Assembly (NCBI GenBank): GCA_036504155.1
Contig: DASXVQ010000136.1
Location: forward strand, 67,197-131,196
DNA: 64,000 bases
Source: JACRCT01 sp036504155
GTDB lineage: Bacteria; Myxococcota; Myxococcia; Myxococcales; UBA5297
Direction of reading: 5' to 3'
In this document: one piece after another, positions 17,303-25,420 of the stretch
Numbering within the stretch: position 1 is the first letter of the stretch
How the letters are laid out: each line of letters opens with the position of its first letter
Position numbers and translations under genes: made by a program
Notes under the pieces: model-generated
The model's input: the letters and a program-made list of their open reading frames with translations, nothing else
Told to the model about the DNA's origin: nothing
The model's database searches: none

Positions 17303-18688
17303 ATGCCCGCCTACCAGGACATCCTCCAAGCCATCGGCCGCACCCCGCTCGTCAGGCTCAACAAGCTGACCGGCCGCGACGACGCCGCGGTCTACGTCAA
17401 GTGCGAGTTCATGAACCCCGGCGGCTCCATCAAGGACCGTATGGCGCGCTACATCCTGGACAAGGCCGAGCGCGAGGGGCGCCTCAAGCCGGGCGCGACC
17501 ATCGTCGAGAACACCAGCGGGAACACCGGGATGGGCGTGGCGCTGTGGGCCTCGGTGAAGGGCTACCGCTGCGTCTTCACCATGCCGGACAAGATGTCGA
17601 CCGAGAAGATCAACGCCCTCAAGGCCTTCGGGGCGGAGGTCGTGGTCACGCCGACCAACGTGCCGGCCGAGGACCCGCGCAGCTACTACGAGACCGCCAA
17701 GCGCATCCACCGCGAGACGCCGGGCTCGTTCATGCTGAACCAGTACCACACCCCCGACAACATCGAGGCGCACTACCACCTGACCGGCGGCGAGCTGATC
17801 GAGGACTGCGAGAAGGCGGGGCTGACCCCGGACCTCTTCGTGGCCGGCCTGGGCACCGGCGGGACCATGAGCGGCGCCGGCAAGCGGCTCAAGGAGCGCT
17901 GGCCCTCGATCAAGAACGTCGGCGCGGACCCCGACGGCTCGGTGTACCTGGACTACTTCAAGACCGGGAAGATGGTGCAGCCGCACGTCTACAAGGTCGA
18001 AGGCATCGGCGAGGACATGCTCTGCGGCGCGCTGGACCTGAAGGTGCTCGACGACATCCGCCGCGTGGACGACAAGGGCTCGTTCGTGGCGGCGCGGCGC
18101 CTGGCGCGCGAGGAGGGCATGTTCGCCGGCGGCTCGACCGGCGCGGCGGTGTCGGTCGCCCTGGAGCTGGCGCGCGAGGCGGGCAAGGGCAAGACGATCC
18201 TGGTCATCGCCCCCGACAGCGGCAGCCGCTACATCTCGAAGTTCTATTCGGACGAGTGGATGAAGGACAACGGGTTCATCGACCCGACCGACCGGCTGGG
18301 GACCGTGGGCGACCTGCTCGGCAACAAGGAGCGGACGGTCTTCACGGTGCACGCCGGAGAGAAGGCGCAGCACGCGGTCGAGCTGATGAAGAAGCACGGC
18401 GTCTCGCAGCTGCCCGTCACCGACGACGCCGGCAAGCCGGTGGCCATCGTGCACGAGGTGGACCTGCTGCAGGCGCTGCTGGACGGCCGGCACAAGCTCG
18501 ACGAGCCGATCCAGGGCGTGATGAAGCCGCTGGTGGGCATCGTGAACCTGCGCACCCCGGTCTCGCGGCTCAAGGAGATCTTCGCGAGCGACCACGCGGC
18601 CATCGTCAAGGACGGCGACCGGCTCGCGGCGGTGGTCACGAAGATCGATCTGATCGAGTGGCTGGGGTCGCGGGCCACCGCGGGGTAG
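17303..18688 (+). CDS. cbs: Cystathionine beta-synthase with C-terminal CBS pair
   Basis: This PLP enzyme joins serine and homocysteine in transsulfuration. The 461-residue protein has the catalytic fold-type II domain (1-about 330) with the PLP lysine at residue 44 in GGSIKDR, the phosphate-binding SGNTGMG loop and GTGGTMSG. A pair of CBS domains occupies about 340-461, as in eukaryotic and some bacterial CBS enzymes where it may bind nucleotides. The ATG at 17303 follows CGGAG. It could also act as a cysteine synthase, but the C-terminal CBS pair favours this call. It is divergent from yebC. Confidence 0.92.
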   Translation: MPAYQDILQAIGRTPLVRLNKLTGRDDAAVYVKCEFMNPGGSIKDRMARYILDKAEREGRLKPGATIVENTSGNTGMGVALWASVKGYRCVFTMPDKMSTEKINALKAFGAEVVVTPTNVPAEDPRSYYETAKRIHRETPGSFMLNQYHTPDNIEAHYHLTGGELIEDCEKAGLTPDLFVAGLGTGGTMSGAGKRLKERWPSIKNVGADPDGSVYLDYFKTGKMVQPHVYKVEGIGEDMLCGALDLKVLDDIRRVDDKGSFVAARRLAREEGMFAGGSTGAAVSVALELAREAGKGKTILVIAPDSGSRYISKFYSDEWMKDNGFIDPTDRLGTVGDLLGNKERTVFTVHAGEKAQHAVELMKKHGVSQLPVTDDAGKPVAIVHEVDLLQALLDGRHKLDEPIQGVMKPLVGIVNLRTPVSRLKEIFASDHAAIVKDGDRLAAVVTKIDLIEWLGSRATAG

Positions 18689-18725
18689 ACCGTCAACGTC
18701 GAGGAGCGGCGGATCGCAGATAGCT

Positions 18726-18952
18726 GGAGACCGGTCTCCGTCGGCGAAAAGAGCCGGACGGGCGGCGCCCACGCCCATCGTGCGTCCGGCGCGGGGCCGT
18801 GGAGTCGCAACGCGACTGTGGCGCTGCCTACGCCCAGCAAGTGCGACGGTTCGAGGAACGCGTAGGTCAGCCCGACACGGTTGCGGGTCGGGGGCCAGCC
18901 CTCTTCAGAGGGCTTCGCGAGAGTAGCCGGGGGCTTTTCACGCCCCCGGTTT
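18726..18952 (+). ncRNA. Hairpin-rich noncoding stretch, candidate structured RNA
   Basis: The 474 bases between cbs and the next gene hold no convincing gene. In the first half several perfect stems occur in order: GGAGACC/GGTCTCC (18726-18739), GCCGGACG/CGTCCGGC (18753-18760 with 18783-18790), AGTCGC/GCGACT (18803-18817), CCCGAC/GTCGGG (18871-18892), AGCCCTC/GAGGGCT with a four-base loop (18897-18914) and CCGGGGGC/GCCCCCGG (18927-18949). The last is followed by TTT. Strand is uncertain. I compared it by eye with cobalamin, glycine, SAM and c-di-GMP riboswitches, tmRNA and RNase P RNA and found no match. Confidence 0.25.
18927..18952 (+). terminator. Strong GC hairpin followed by TTT
   Basis: An eight-base perfect stem with a seven-base loop is followed by TTT on the plus strand. 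It could end a transcript from cbs or from the hairpin-rich region before it. Confidence 0.4.
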
Positions 18953-19053
18953 CCGGACCGCCATCGGATCCGTCTATCCGCACCCTGTCGATTGGGCGCG
19001 CCGGTTGTCCGTCAGCTTCGCCACCTTCCTTGGTCCGCCGGCAGGAACCGACT

Positions 19054-19077
19054 TTGTTGCTCCACGTGGAGCAACAA
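19054..19077. repeat. 24-bp perfect palindrome, copy 1 (parS-like core)
   Basis: The half-site TTGTTGCTCCAC is followed directly by its reverse complement. The central 16 bases, TGCTCCACGTGGAGCA, differ from the myxobacterial parS form TGTTCCACGTGGAACA at one symmetric position. It lies in noncoding DNA just after the 3' end of the amidase gene. Confidence 0.85.
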
Positions 19078-19117
19078 CCGGGCGGCGCGCATCAGGAAGG
19101 CGCCGCTGGCGCGGACT

Positions 19118-19141
19118 TTGTTGCTCCACGTGGAGCAACAA
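19118..19141. repeat. 24-bp perfect palindrome, copy 2 (parS-like core)
   Basis: This copy is identical to that at 19054-19077 and is 64 bases away from it, about six helical turns. The two copies also share a few flanking bases (GACT before, C after). It ends 22 bases from the amidase stop codon. Confidence 0.85.
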
Positions 19142-19162
19142 CGGGCCCGGCAGACGCGCGGC

Positions 19163-20728
19163 CTACGGCAGCAGCACGTCCCAGTTCACCCGCTGCCAGC
19201 TCTTCCGGAACGCCGAGAGGTCCGCGGGGGCCGCCGCCTTCTTCTCCTCGTTCCCGTCCAGGAACGCGACGAAGTCGAGCTGCCGGTCCGGCTTGTCGAA
19301 GGCCGCGTCGAACAGCCGCACGATGTCGTTGGCCGGCAGGGTCATTCGCCCCGCCACGTCGACCAGCGGCAGGCTGATCCCCTTCATGTCCGAGGTCGGC
19401 GCGTAGCTCTTGATGGCCAGCTCGGTGCACACCAGCGTCGAGTCCGAGAAGAAGTCGAAGTCGAAGTCGTAGGGCCGGCCCTGGTACTCGAACGCCCGCG
19501 CGATGGCCCTCGCCTTCTCCACGCTGGGCACCTTCGGCCGTATCACGCCCACGTAGTCGGCCATGAGCGCGTGCTCGATGGAGGTGAACGAGACTCCTTC
19601 GCTGATGGCCTCGATGACGCGGATCGGCTTGTGGCCCTGGTAGTCCGCCCCGTCCTTGAAGGCCTTCCACTTCTCCGGGTACTTCGCCGCGAGCCAGGCG
19701 GTGAACGTCTCGACCTTCGGCGTCTGCTTGGCGAGCCAGGCCTTCACGTCCGGATCTGCGTCGAACGCCAGGGACAGCGTCGGGGCGTCGCCGACGTACA
19801 GCTCGGCGTGCTTCCAGAACCCCGGCAGGCCGACGTTGGAGAGGAACCAGTTCTGGCGCGTGGTCACCAGGTCGCCCGGCTGCATCGTCTTGAGCAGCTC
19901 CTCGGCCTGCGCCTTGGTGACGAGCCCGCGGCCGACGCGCTGCACCCGCGTGTCGCCCATCCACTCCGCGACGTCCTTCTGCACCGGGAAGACCGCCGCC
20001 AGCGTCGAGTCCTTGAGGATGTCCGCGGCGTTGGCGGCGAAGAGCTTCACGCCGCGCTTCTTGAGCCGGTCCTTGGCTTCCTTGGAGGTCGCCGCCATCG
20101 CGTCCAGCGCCCACTTCACCTCGGCGAAGTCGGCCGCCTTCGCCTTCTTGAGCAAGGGCTTGGCCACCGGCACGTAGGCGTCCCCGGCGAAGAGCTGGGT
20201 CGTCGTCGCGGCGTGGATCACCTTCAGCTTGAACGCCGCGAAGGCCTTGGCCGGGATGCCGTACTCCGCATCCGGCTCGTCGAGCAGCACCTCGAGCTGG
20301 GGCACGCCCGCCGTGCGGTCGGCGAAGGTCAGGCCCGGGCCGAGCTCGGCCGTCAGCGCCGCGTGCGTCACCAGCCAGCCCCAGGCGTGCTTGGAGCCGG
20401 TCGGCAGCTCCTTGAGGAAGCTCCAGTAGCGCTGCCGCAGGCCCTCGACCGCGGCGGCGTAGGCGTAGAACGAGCCCCAGGAGGAAAGGAGCGTGCGCTT
20501 CTGCTCGAGCGTGTACGCCGCGTCCTTCTTGAGCTTGAACAGCTCCGGCTTCGCCTCCAGCTGCTTGAGGACCCGGCGCATGCCGTCGGACCAGATGCGC
20601 AGCTGGGCGAGATCGGCCTTGGCGACCTTGGCGAACTCCTCGTCCGGGAGCGTGTAGAGGCCCCTGGAGGTTTCGGCGGGAGCAGCCGCGAGCACGACCT
20701 GCGCGGCGACGAGGATGGCGAGCGTCAT
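19163..20728 (-). CDS. Secreted permuted-papain amidase (YiiX/YebB, C92-like)
   Basis: The 521-residue protein has a short signal peptide (about 1-16). The C-terminal half carries the permuted NlpC/P60-like signature: QPGDLVTT, then GLPGFWKHAELYVGD with the catalytic histidine, a GHKPIRVIEAISEGV segment, DYVGVIRP, YQGRPYDFDFDFF, and finally STLVCTELAIKSY with the catalytic cysteine. This family cleaves amide or ester bonds in cell-wall or lipid substrates. The N-terminal half (about 30-270) is helical and unrecognised. The start at 20728 follows GGGGGA. It is the downstream neighbour of the D-threonine-aldolase-like gene but separated by 237 bases, so it probably has its own promoter. Confidence 0.85.
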   Translation of the reverse strand: MTLAILVAAQVVLAAAPAETSRGLYTLPDEEFAKVAKADLAQLRIWSDGMRRVLKQLEAKPELFKLKKDAAYTLEQKRTLLSSWGSFYAYAAAVEGLRQRYWSFLKELPTGSKHAWGWLVTHAALTAELGPGLTFADRTAGVPQLEVLLDEPDAEYGIPAKAFAAFKLKVIHAATTTQLFAGDAYVPVAKPLLKKAKAADFAEVKWALDAMAATSKEAKDRLKKRGVKLFAANAADILKDSTLAAVFPVQKDVAEWMGDTRVQRVGRGLVTKAQAEELLKTMQPGDLVTTRQNWFLSNVGLPGFWKHAELYVGDAPTLSLAFDADPDVKAWLAKQTPKVETFTAWLAAKYPEKWKAFKDGADYQGHKPIRVIEAISEGVSFTSIEHALMADYVGVIRPKVPSVEKARAIARAFEYQGRPYDFDFDFFSDSTLVCTELAIKSYAPTSDMKGISLPLVDVAGRMTLPANDIVRLFDAAFDKPDRQLDFVAFLDGNEEKKAAAPADLSAFRKSWQRVNWDVLLP

Positions 20729-20965
20729 GTGCTTCCCCCTGTGCCCGGATGCCCGGGATGGAAGGCGCGCAGCATATCCCACGGCCCGGGGTGGAAAGCC
20801 GGCGAGCGGGGCGCCAAGCGTCTGCCCATCGGGGACCGCCGGTGCCGCCGCTGCGGCACGGGTCCCTGCGCCGACCTCACCGCGGCGAGGCGGGGCGCGA
20901 TGCGGCGCCTGGCGGAGATCTCCGCGAAGAGATCTTTGCAGCGGGCGCCGCTCGGAACCCGGCGG

Positions 20966-22108
20966 TCAGCCGCGGCCGCCCATCGACCAGAGCCGGTGGC
21001 CGGCTGCGTCCACCGGCGCGTCGGTCTCGAGCTCGCCGCCGCGGACCAGCAGCGCGCGCGAGTGCAGGTTGACCGTGGTGCAGACGTGGTCCGGAATCAG
21101 GAAGAGCAGCAGGCCCGCCGAGGGCTTGGGCCCGGAGACCACCCGCACCGGCAGGTGCTCCTCGCTGGGCGCGAGCGGCTCGAGCCCCGGCCAGCCGACC
21201 ACCGCGCAGTTGGGCGCCGGCCGATCGGGCGAGAGGGACTTGCTGCCGGCGTCCAGCGTCACCCGGTCGTGGCGCGGCGTGGAGACGACGCGGCTGGCGA
21301 CGAAGGCGGCCTGGACGAGCCCCAGCATCCGCGCCGCCTCGCGGACGTGCAGGTCGCTCAGGACGACGGTCCCCGGCGAGACCTGGTGCGTCCAGGGCCC
21401 GCCGCAGAGCCCCGGGTGGGCGAGCGCGTGCGCGAAGGTCGGCGTGCCCGAGGTGACGATGAACGCCGGCTCTCCCGGCAACAGCCCGGCCAGCTGGCAG
21501 AGCGCCTCGTACCCGGCGTTCGCCTCGTCCTGCTGGTCCGCGCGCAGGTGCCCCTCGTAGCCGTGCAGGCCGGCGATGCGCACGCACTGGAGGCCCGACA
21601 GCAACGGGGCCGCGGCGCGCCACTCCTCGGCCGCCCGGCCGGTGCGCGCCATGCCGGTGTCGACGTCGAGCAGCACCCGGAGGGTCGCCTTGCGCTCGCA
21701 GGCCCAGGCCTCGAGCAACCCGAGGTGGTCGGGCGAGTCGGCCAACAGCAGCACCTGGCTCTTCGGGAAGCGGGAGGCGATGGAGAGCGCCTCGCCGAAG
21801 AGCGCCCGGTTCGGCGGGTAGGCCAGCAGCGCGTCGACGGCGAGGTCCGGCCCGGCCGCGACCAGCACCAGCTCCAGCTCGGCCGGGGTCGCGCACTTGA
21901 AGCTGCGCACGCCCGCCTCGAGCAGGACCTTGACCACCGCGGCCTGCTTGACGGTCTTGACGTGCGGCCGCCAGCGGCGCGGGTTCCCGACGCGCGCGAG
22001 GACCGCCTTGGCGTTGTGCGCCACGGCATCGAGATCGATCACCAGGGCCGGCGTCAGCAGCCGGTCCAGGCTGGGCGCCAGGGCCCGCTCGAGTTGCGTC
22101 TCGTCCAT
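20966..22108 (-). CDS. D-threonine aldolase / D-serine dehydratase-like PLP enzyme
   Basis: The 380-residue enzyme belongs to the alanine-racemase N-terminal fold family with a DSD1-type C-terminus. The PLP lysine is Lys51 in RPHVKTVKQ. The metal-binding pair His341-x-Cys343 (PDHVCTTVNLH) is intact, as in zinc-dependent D-serine dehydratase and metal-dependent D-threonine aldolase. Substrate cannot be decided from sequence. It starts 19 bases after the glgB stop with an AGGGGGG ribosome site, so it is probably in an operon with glgB, an unusual partner. Confidence 0.85.
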   Translation of the reverse strand: MDETQLERALAPSLDRLLTPALVIDLDAVAHNAKAVLARVGNPRRWRPHVKTVKQAAVVKVLLEAGVRSFKCATPAELELVLVAAGPDLAVDALLAYPPNRALFGEALSIASRFPKSQVLLLADSPDHLGLLEAWACERKATLRVLLDVDTGMARTGRAAEEWRAAAPLLSGLQCVRIAGLHGYEGHLRADQQDEANAGYEALCQLAGLLPGEPAFIVTSGTPTFAHALAHPGLCGGPWTHQVSPGTVVLSDLHVREAARMLGLVQAAFVASRVVSTPRHDRVTLDAGSKSLSPDRPAPNCAVVGWPGLEPLAPSEEHLPVRVVSGPKPSAGLLLFLIPDHVCTTVNLHSRALLVRGGELETDAPVDAAGHRLWSMGGRG

Positions 22109-22127
22109 GTGCCCCCCTGCCCGGCGG

Positions 22128-24479
22128 CTACTTCTTCTTCTTGCCGCCGTTCTTGGCGGCCGCCTTCGCGGGCGGATCGGCCTTGGGCTGCTCCGCCTTG
22201 GTCTCGACGGCCTTCGGCGCGGCCTCCGCCTTGGGCGCCTCGAGCGCGGGCGCGGGCTGGGGCATGGGGGCCTCGACCTTCTTCTCGCGCCGCTTCTTGA
22301 AGACCATCACGCCGAGCGGCGGGATCTTGAGGTGCGCCGAGGCGGGCTGGCCCTGCCAGGCGGCCGGCTCGGTGTAGACGGCGCCGTAGTTGCCGACGTT
22401 GCTGCCGCCGTACGCCGCGGCGTCGGAGTTGAGCACCTCTTCCCAGACGCCGTCCTCGGGGAAGCCGACGCGGTAGTTCAGGCGCGGCACCGGGGTGAAG
22501 TTGCAGACGAAGACCAGCTTCTCCTCCGGGTCGTGGCCGAAGCGGATGAAGGAGTAGATGGAGCTGTCGGCGTCGTTGCAGTCGATCCAGCGGAAGCCCT
22601 CGGGCCGGAAGTCCTGCTGCCAGAGCGCGGGCTCGCTCTTGTAGAGCTTGTGCAGGTCCTTGACCCATTGCTGCACGCCGCGGTGGCTCTCGTACTGCAG
22701 CAGGTGCCAGTCCAGGCTGGAGTCGTGGTTCCACTCGCGCGACTGCCCGAACTCGCCGCCCATGAAGTTCAGCTTCTTGCCCGGGTGGCCGATCATGTAG
22801 CCCCAGAGCGCGCGCAGGTTGGCCCGCTTCTGCCAGTCGTCGCCGGGCAGCTTGCCGATGAGCGAGCCCTTGCCGTGCACCACCTCGTCGTGGCTGATCG
22901 CCAGGCAGAAGTTCTCCGTGTACTGGTAGAGCATGGAGAAGGTCAGCTTGTTGGCGCTCCACTTGCGGTAGATGGGGTCCTTGGAGAAGTACTCCAGGAC
23001 GTCGTGCATCCAGCCCATGTTCCACTTCAGGCTGAAGCCCAGGCCGCCCAGGTAGGTCGGGCGCGACACTCCCGGGAACGCGGTCGACTCCTCGGCGATG
23101 GTGACCACGCCGGGGGTCTCGCGGTGGACCAGCACGTTCAGGTGCTTGAGGAACTCGATGGCCTCCAGGTTCTCCTTGCCGCCGAAGCGGTTGGGGATCC
23201 ACTGGCCGGCCTTGCGCGAGTAGTCGAGGTAGAGCATCGAGGCCACCGCGTCCACGCGCAGGCCGTCGAAGTGGTACTCCTTGAGCCAGAACAGGGCGTT
23301 GCTGGTCAGGAAGTTGAAGACCTCGGTGCGCCCGTAGTTGAAGACCAGCGTGCCCCAGTCCGGGTGCTTGCCCATGCGCGGGTCGGCGTGCTCGTAGAGG
23401 CAGGTGCCGTCGAAGTTCGCCAGGCCGTAGGCGTCCGACGGGAAGTGCGCCGGCACCCAGTCGAGGATGACCCCGATGCCCGCCCGGTGCATCGCGTCGA
23501 TGAAGAACTTCAGGTCGTGCGGGTTGCCGTAGCGCGAGGTGGGGGCGAAGAAGTTGACGGTCTGGTAGCCCCACGAGCCGTAGAAGGGGTGCTCGGTGAC
23601 GGGCATCAGCTCGATGTGGGTGAAGCCCATCTCCTTGAGGTACTCGGCCAGCTGCACCGCCATCTCGCGGTAGCTGAGCGAGCGGTTGCCCTCGGCGCGG
23701 CGCCAGGAGCCGAAGTGCATCTCGTAGACGCTCATCGGCTCTTCGAGGAAGTTCGACTTGGCGCGCTGGTCGAGCCACGCCTGGTCGCTCCACTCGAAGC
23801 CGGCGAGGTTGTGGACGCAGGAGGCGGTCTGGGGCGGCAGCTCCACCGCGAAGGCGTAGGGGTCGGCCTTGAGCGAGATGCCGCCGCCGGCGAGCTTGAG
23901 CTCGTACTTGTACTTGTCGCCTTCCTTCAGGCCGGGGACGAAGAGCTCCCAGATGCCGTTACCCTCGTGCTTGCGCATGGGGTGGCGGCGGCCGTCCCAG
24001 CCGTTGAAGTCGCCGACGACGCTGACGCGCTGGGCGTTGGGCGCCCAGACGGCGAAGTGCACGCCCTTGACCTTGCGGATCTCGACCAGGTGCGCGCCCA
24101 GCTTCTCCCAGATGTTGAAGTGCGAGCCCTCGCGCAGCAGGTGCAGGTCGAAGTCGGTCAGCAGGCCCGGGAACGAGTACGGGTCGTCGGTGACGAAGGC
24201 GGCGCCGGACCAGGCCTCGACCTTCAGGCGGTAGGGGGCGTCGGCGGCGCGCTCGCCCAGGTCGGCCTCCCAGAAGCCGTCCTTGTGGAGCTTGCTGGCC
24301 TCGGCGAGCTCCTTCTCCTTCTCGTCGACCACCCACAGGCGCTTGGCGTCGGGCAGGAAGACGCGCACCAGGGTCTTCTTCTTGCCGCCGGCCTCCTCGA
24401 CGTGGGGCCCCAGGACGGTGAAGGGCTGGCCGTGGCGCGACTCGACGATCGCGCGGATGGCGTCGGGGTGGACTGACAT
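22128..24479 (-). CDS. glgB: 1,4-alpha-glucan branching enzyme GlgB
   Basis: GlgB makes alpha-1,6 branches in glycogen. The 783-residue protein has the N-terminal carbohydrate-binding modules, then the GH13 catalytic barrel: GVILDWVPAHFP, DGLRVDAVASMLYLDY with the nucleophilic Asp, TIAEESTAFPGVS with the acid Glu, and ISHDEVVHGKGSL. The C-terminal all-beta domain ends near residue 720. About 60 further residues rich in Lys, Ala, Pro and Glu form a tail ending in four lysines, which is not usual for GlgB. The start at 24479 follows CGGAGG. No other glycogen gene is in the window. Confidence 0.95.
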   Translation of the reverse strand: MSVHPDAIRAIVESRHGQPFTVLGPHVEEAGGKKKTLVRVFLPDAKRLWVVDEKEKELAEASKLHKDGFWEADLGERAADAPYRLKVEAWSGAAFVTDDPYSFPGLLTDFDLHLLREGSHFNIWEKLGAHLVEIRKVKGVHFAVWAPNAQRVSVVGDFNGWDGRRHPMRKHEGNGIWELFVPGLKEGDKYKYELKLAGGGISLKADPYAFAVELPPQTASCVHNLAGFEWSDQAWLDQRAKSNFLEEPMSVYEMHFGSWRRAEGNRSLSYREMAVQLAEYLKEMGFTHIELMPVTEHPFYGSWGYQTVNFFAPTSRYGNPHDLKFFIDAMHRAGIGVILDWVPAHFPSDAYGLANFDGTCLYEHADPRMGKHPDWGTLVFNYGRTEVFNFLTSNALFWLKEYHFDGLRVDAVASMLYLDYSRKAGQWIPNRFGGKENLEAIEFLKHLNVLVHRETPGVVTIAEESTAFPGVSRPTYLGGLGFSLKWNMGWMHDVLEYFSKDPIYRKWSANKLTFSMLYQYTENFCLAISHDEVVHGKGSLIGKLPGDDWQKRANLRALWGYMIGHPGKKLNFMGGEFGQSREWNHDSSLDWHLLQYESHRGVQQWVKDLHKLYKSEPALWQQDFRPEGFRWIDCNDADSSIYSFIRFGHDPEEKLVFVCNFTPVPRLNYRVGFPEDGVWEEVLNSDAAAYGGSNVGNYGAVYTEPAAWQGQPASAHLKIPPLGVMVFKKRREKKVEAPMPQPAPALEAPKAEAAPKAVETKAEQPKADPPAKAAAKNGGKKKK

Positions 24480-24581
24480 GGTGCCTCCGAGGAGTGGACC
24501 TGGCTGGAAAGGGGCGTGAATCTACCCCTGCCGAGGGCAAACGCAATCTAGAAGACAGTACGGCCTCAGAGGCGTCCGGGC

Positions 24582-25067
24582 TCAGCGCCGCGCGGCCCGC
24601 CGGGGCCTGGCGGCGCGCTTGCGACCGGGGCGCCGGCGGGGCCTCTTCTCCTCGGGCGCGGGCGGCGGCGCCTCCGGGGCCTCGCTGGCCGGCACCGCGA
24701 CCGCCGGGCCGAGCGCGGCCTGGAGCTGCAGGTAGGACGCCGCGAGCCTCTTGCGGTGGTGGGCGAAGACCTGCTGGGCCGTGCCCGGCATGTCGTTGGT
24801 GTAGCGGAAGTACCAGCGCAGCCCGTCGAGCACCTCGTAGAAGGCGGTGACGGCGCTCTGCTGCCCGGTGGAGAGCTGGGTGAGCTCCTGGAAGGAGGCC
24901 GAGGGCACCCAGCTGCGCAGCGGGGAGAGCAGCGGCTCGCGGTCGCGGTGCAGGCCGAACATCGCGATCATCTCGTCCTTGCGCTCGGCGACCCGCTTCA
25001 CCACCCCTTCGGCGTCCAGGGCGATGAGGTTGCGGATGCGCTCTCTCTCGCTGTTGCTCTTGGCCAT
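24582..25067 (-). CDS. Small protein with basic C-terminal tail, function unknown
   Basis: The 161-residue product has a helical core (about 1-110) that begins MAKSNSERERIRNLIALDAEG and includes FYEVLDGLRWYFRYTND. A Pro/Ala/Glu spacer follows, then a very basic tail of Arg, Lys and Pro (about 138-161), suggesting nucleic-acid or polyanion binding. I do not recognise the family. Coding character is good, with charged helices and a helix-like hydrophobic pattern. It ends 102 bases upstream of the glgB start on the same strand. Confidence 0.6.
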   Translation of the reverse strand: MAKSNSERERIRNLIALDAEGVVKRVAERKDEMIAMFGLHRDREPLLSPLRSWVPSASFQELTQLSTGQQSAVTAFYEVLDGLRWYFRYTNDMPGTAQQVFAHHRKRLAASYLQLQAALGPAVAVPASEAPEAPPPAPEEKRPRRRPGRKRAARPRRAARR

Positions 25068-25119
25068 GGCCTTCCCAGTCTAGCCGCAGGCAGCCTCGGA
25101 CGCAGACCGAGAGGCCGGC

Positions 25120-25372
25120 CTAGTCGGCGGAGGAGCGCAGCGCCTCCGCGTACCGGTCCTGCGTCTCCTCGGACTCGTTCCCGCTCCGCGACTCCCACAG
25201 GTGCAGGAGCGCCGGCGTGGAAGAAAGCGATTCGAGCAGCGGAAGCCCCGCGCGTCGCACGATCTCGCTCAGCTGGCGCGCTGCCTTCGACGCCGCTGCG
25301 CACCTCGCCCTTCGCGACGAGCCTGGCTGCGAGCGGGAACGGGTGGATCCCGGAACACGAAGGCCGCGCCAA
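25120..25372 (-). pseudogene. Possible decayed gene remnant
   Basis: The 353 bases between the small basic protein gene and ilvE have no intact gene. Protein-like text appears in two different minus frames: FPLAARLVAKGEVRSGVE near 25320-25365, then ARQLSEIVRRAGLPLLESLS and ALLHLWES across about 25125-25290. Joined by a frameshift they would make one helical segment of about 75 residues. This could be the decayed 3' end of a gene. It could also be chance in GC-rich DNA. Confidence 0.25.
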
Positions 25373-25397
25373 GGCAGCAAGCCCCGGCGCGGCCTTC
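25359..25397 (-). terminator. 12-bp stem downstream of ilvE
   Basis: GAAGGCCGCGCC pairs perfectly with GGCGCGGCCTTC across a 15-base loop. It sits 24 bases past the ilvE stop. The minus-strand downstream sequence lacks a clean T run, so termination strength is uncertain. Confidence 0.45.
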
Positions 25398-25420
25398 GAT
25401 TTCTCGACCCACCTCGGGCC

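Noticed and set aside
16438..17304. Longer start for the YebC-like protein at 17304
   Set aside because: The extra 54 residues have no YebC similarity and cover the cbs promoter region, and AAGGAGG precedes the internal ATG at 17142.
18726..18950. tmRNA, RNase P RNA, SRP RNA or known riboswitch
   Set aside because: The conserved core motifs of each class that I could recall are absent, so it is listed only as a candidate structure.
18799..19377. 192-codon plus-strand reading frame across the palindromes
   Set aside because: It runs antisense into the amidase gene, translates the two palindromes as repeated text and has no domain pattern.
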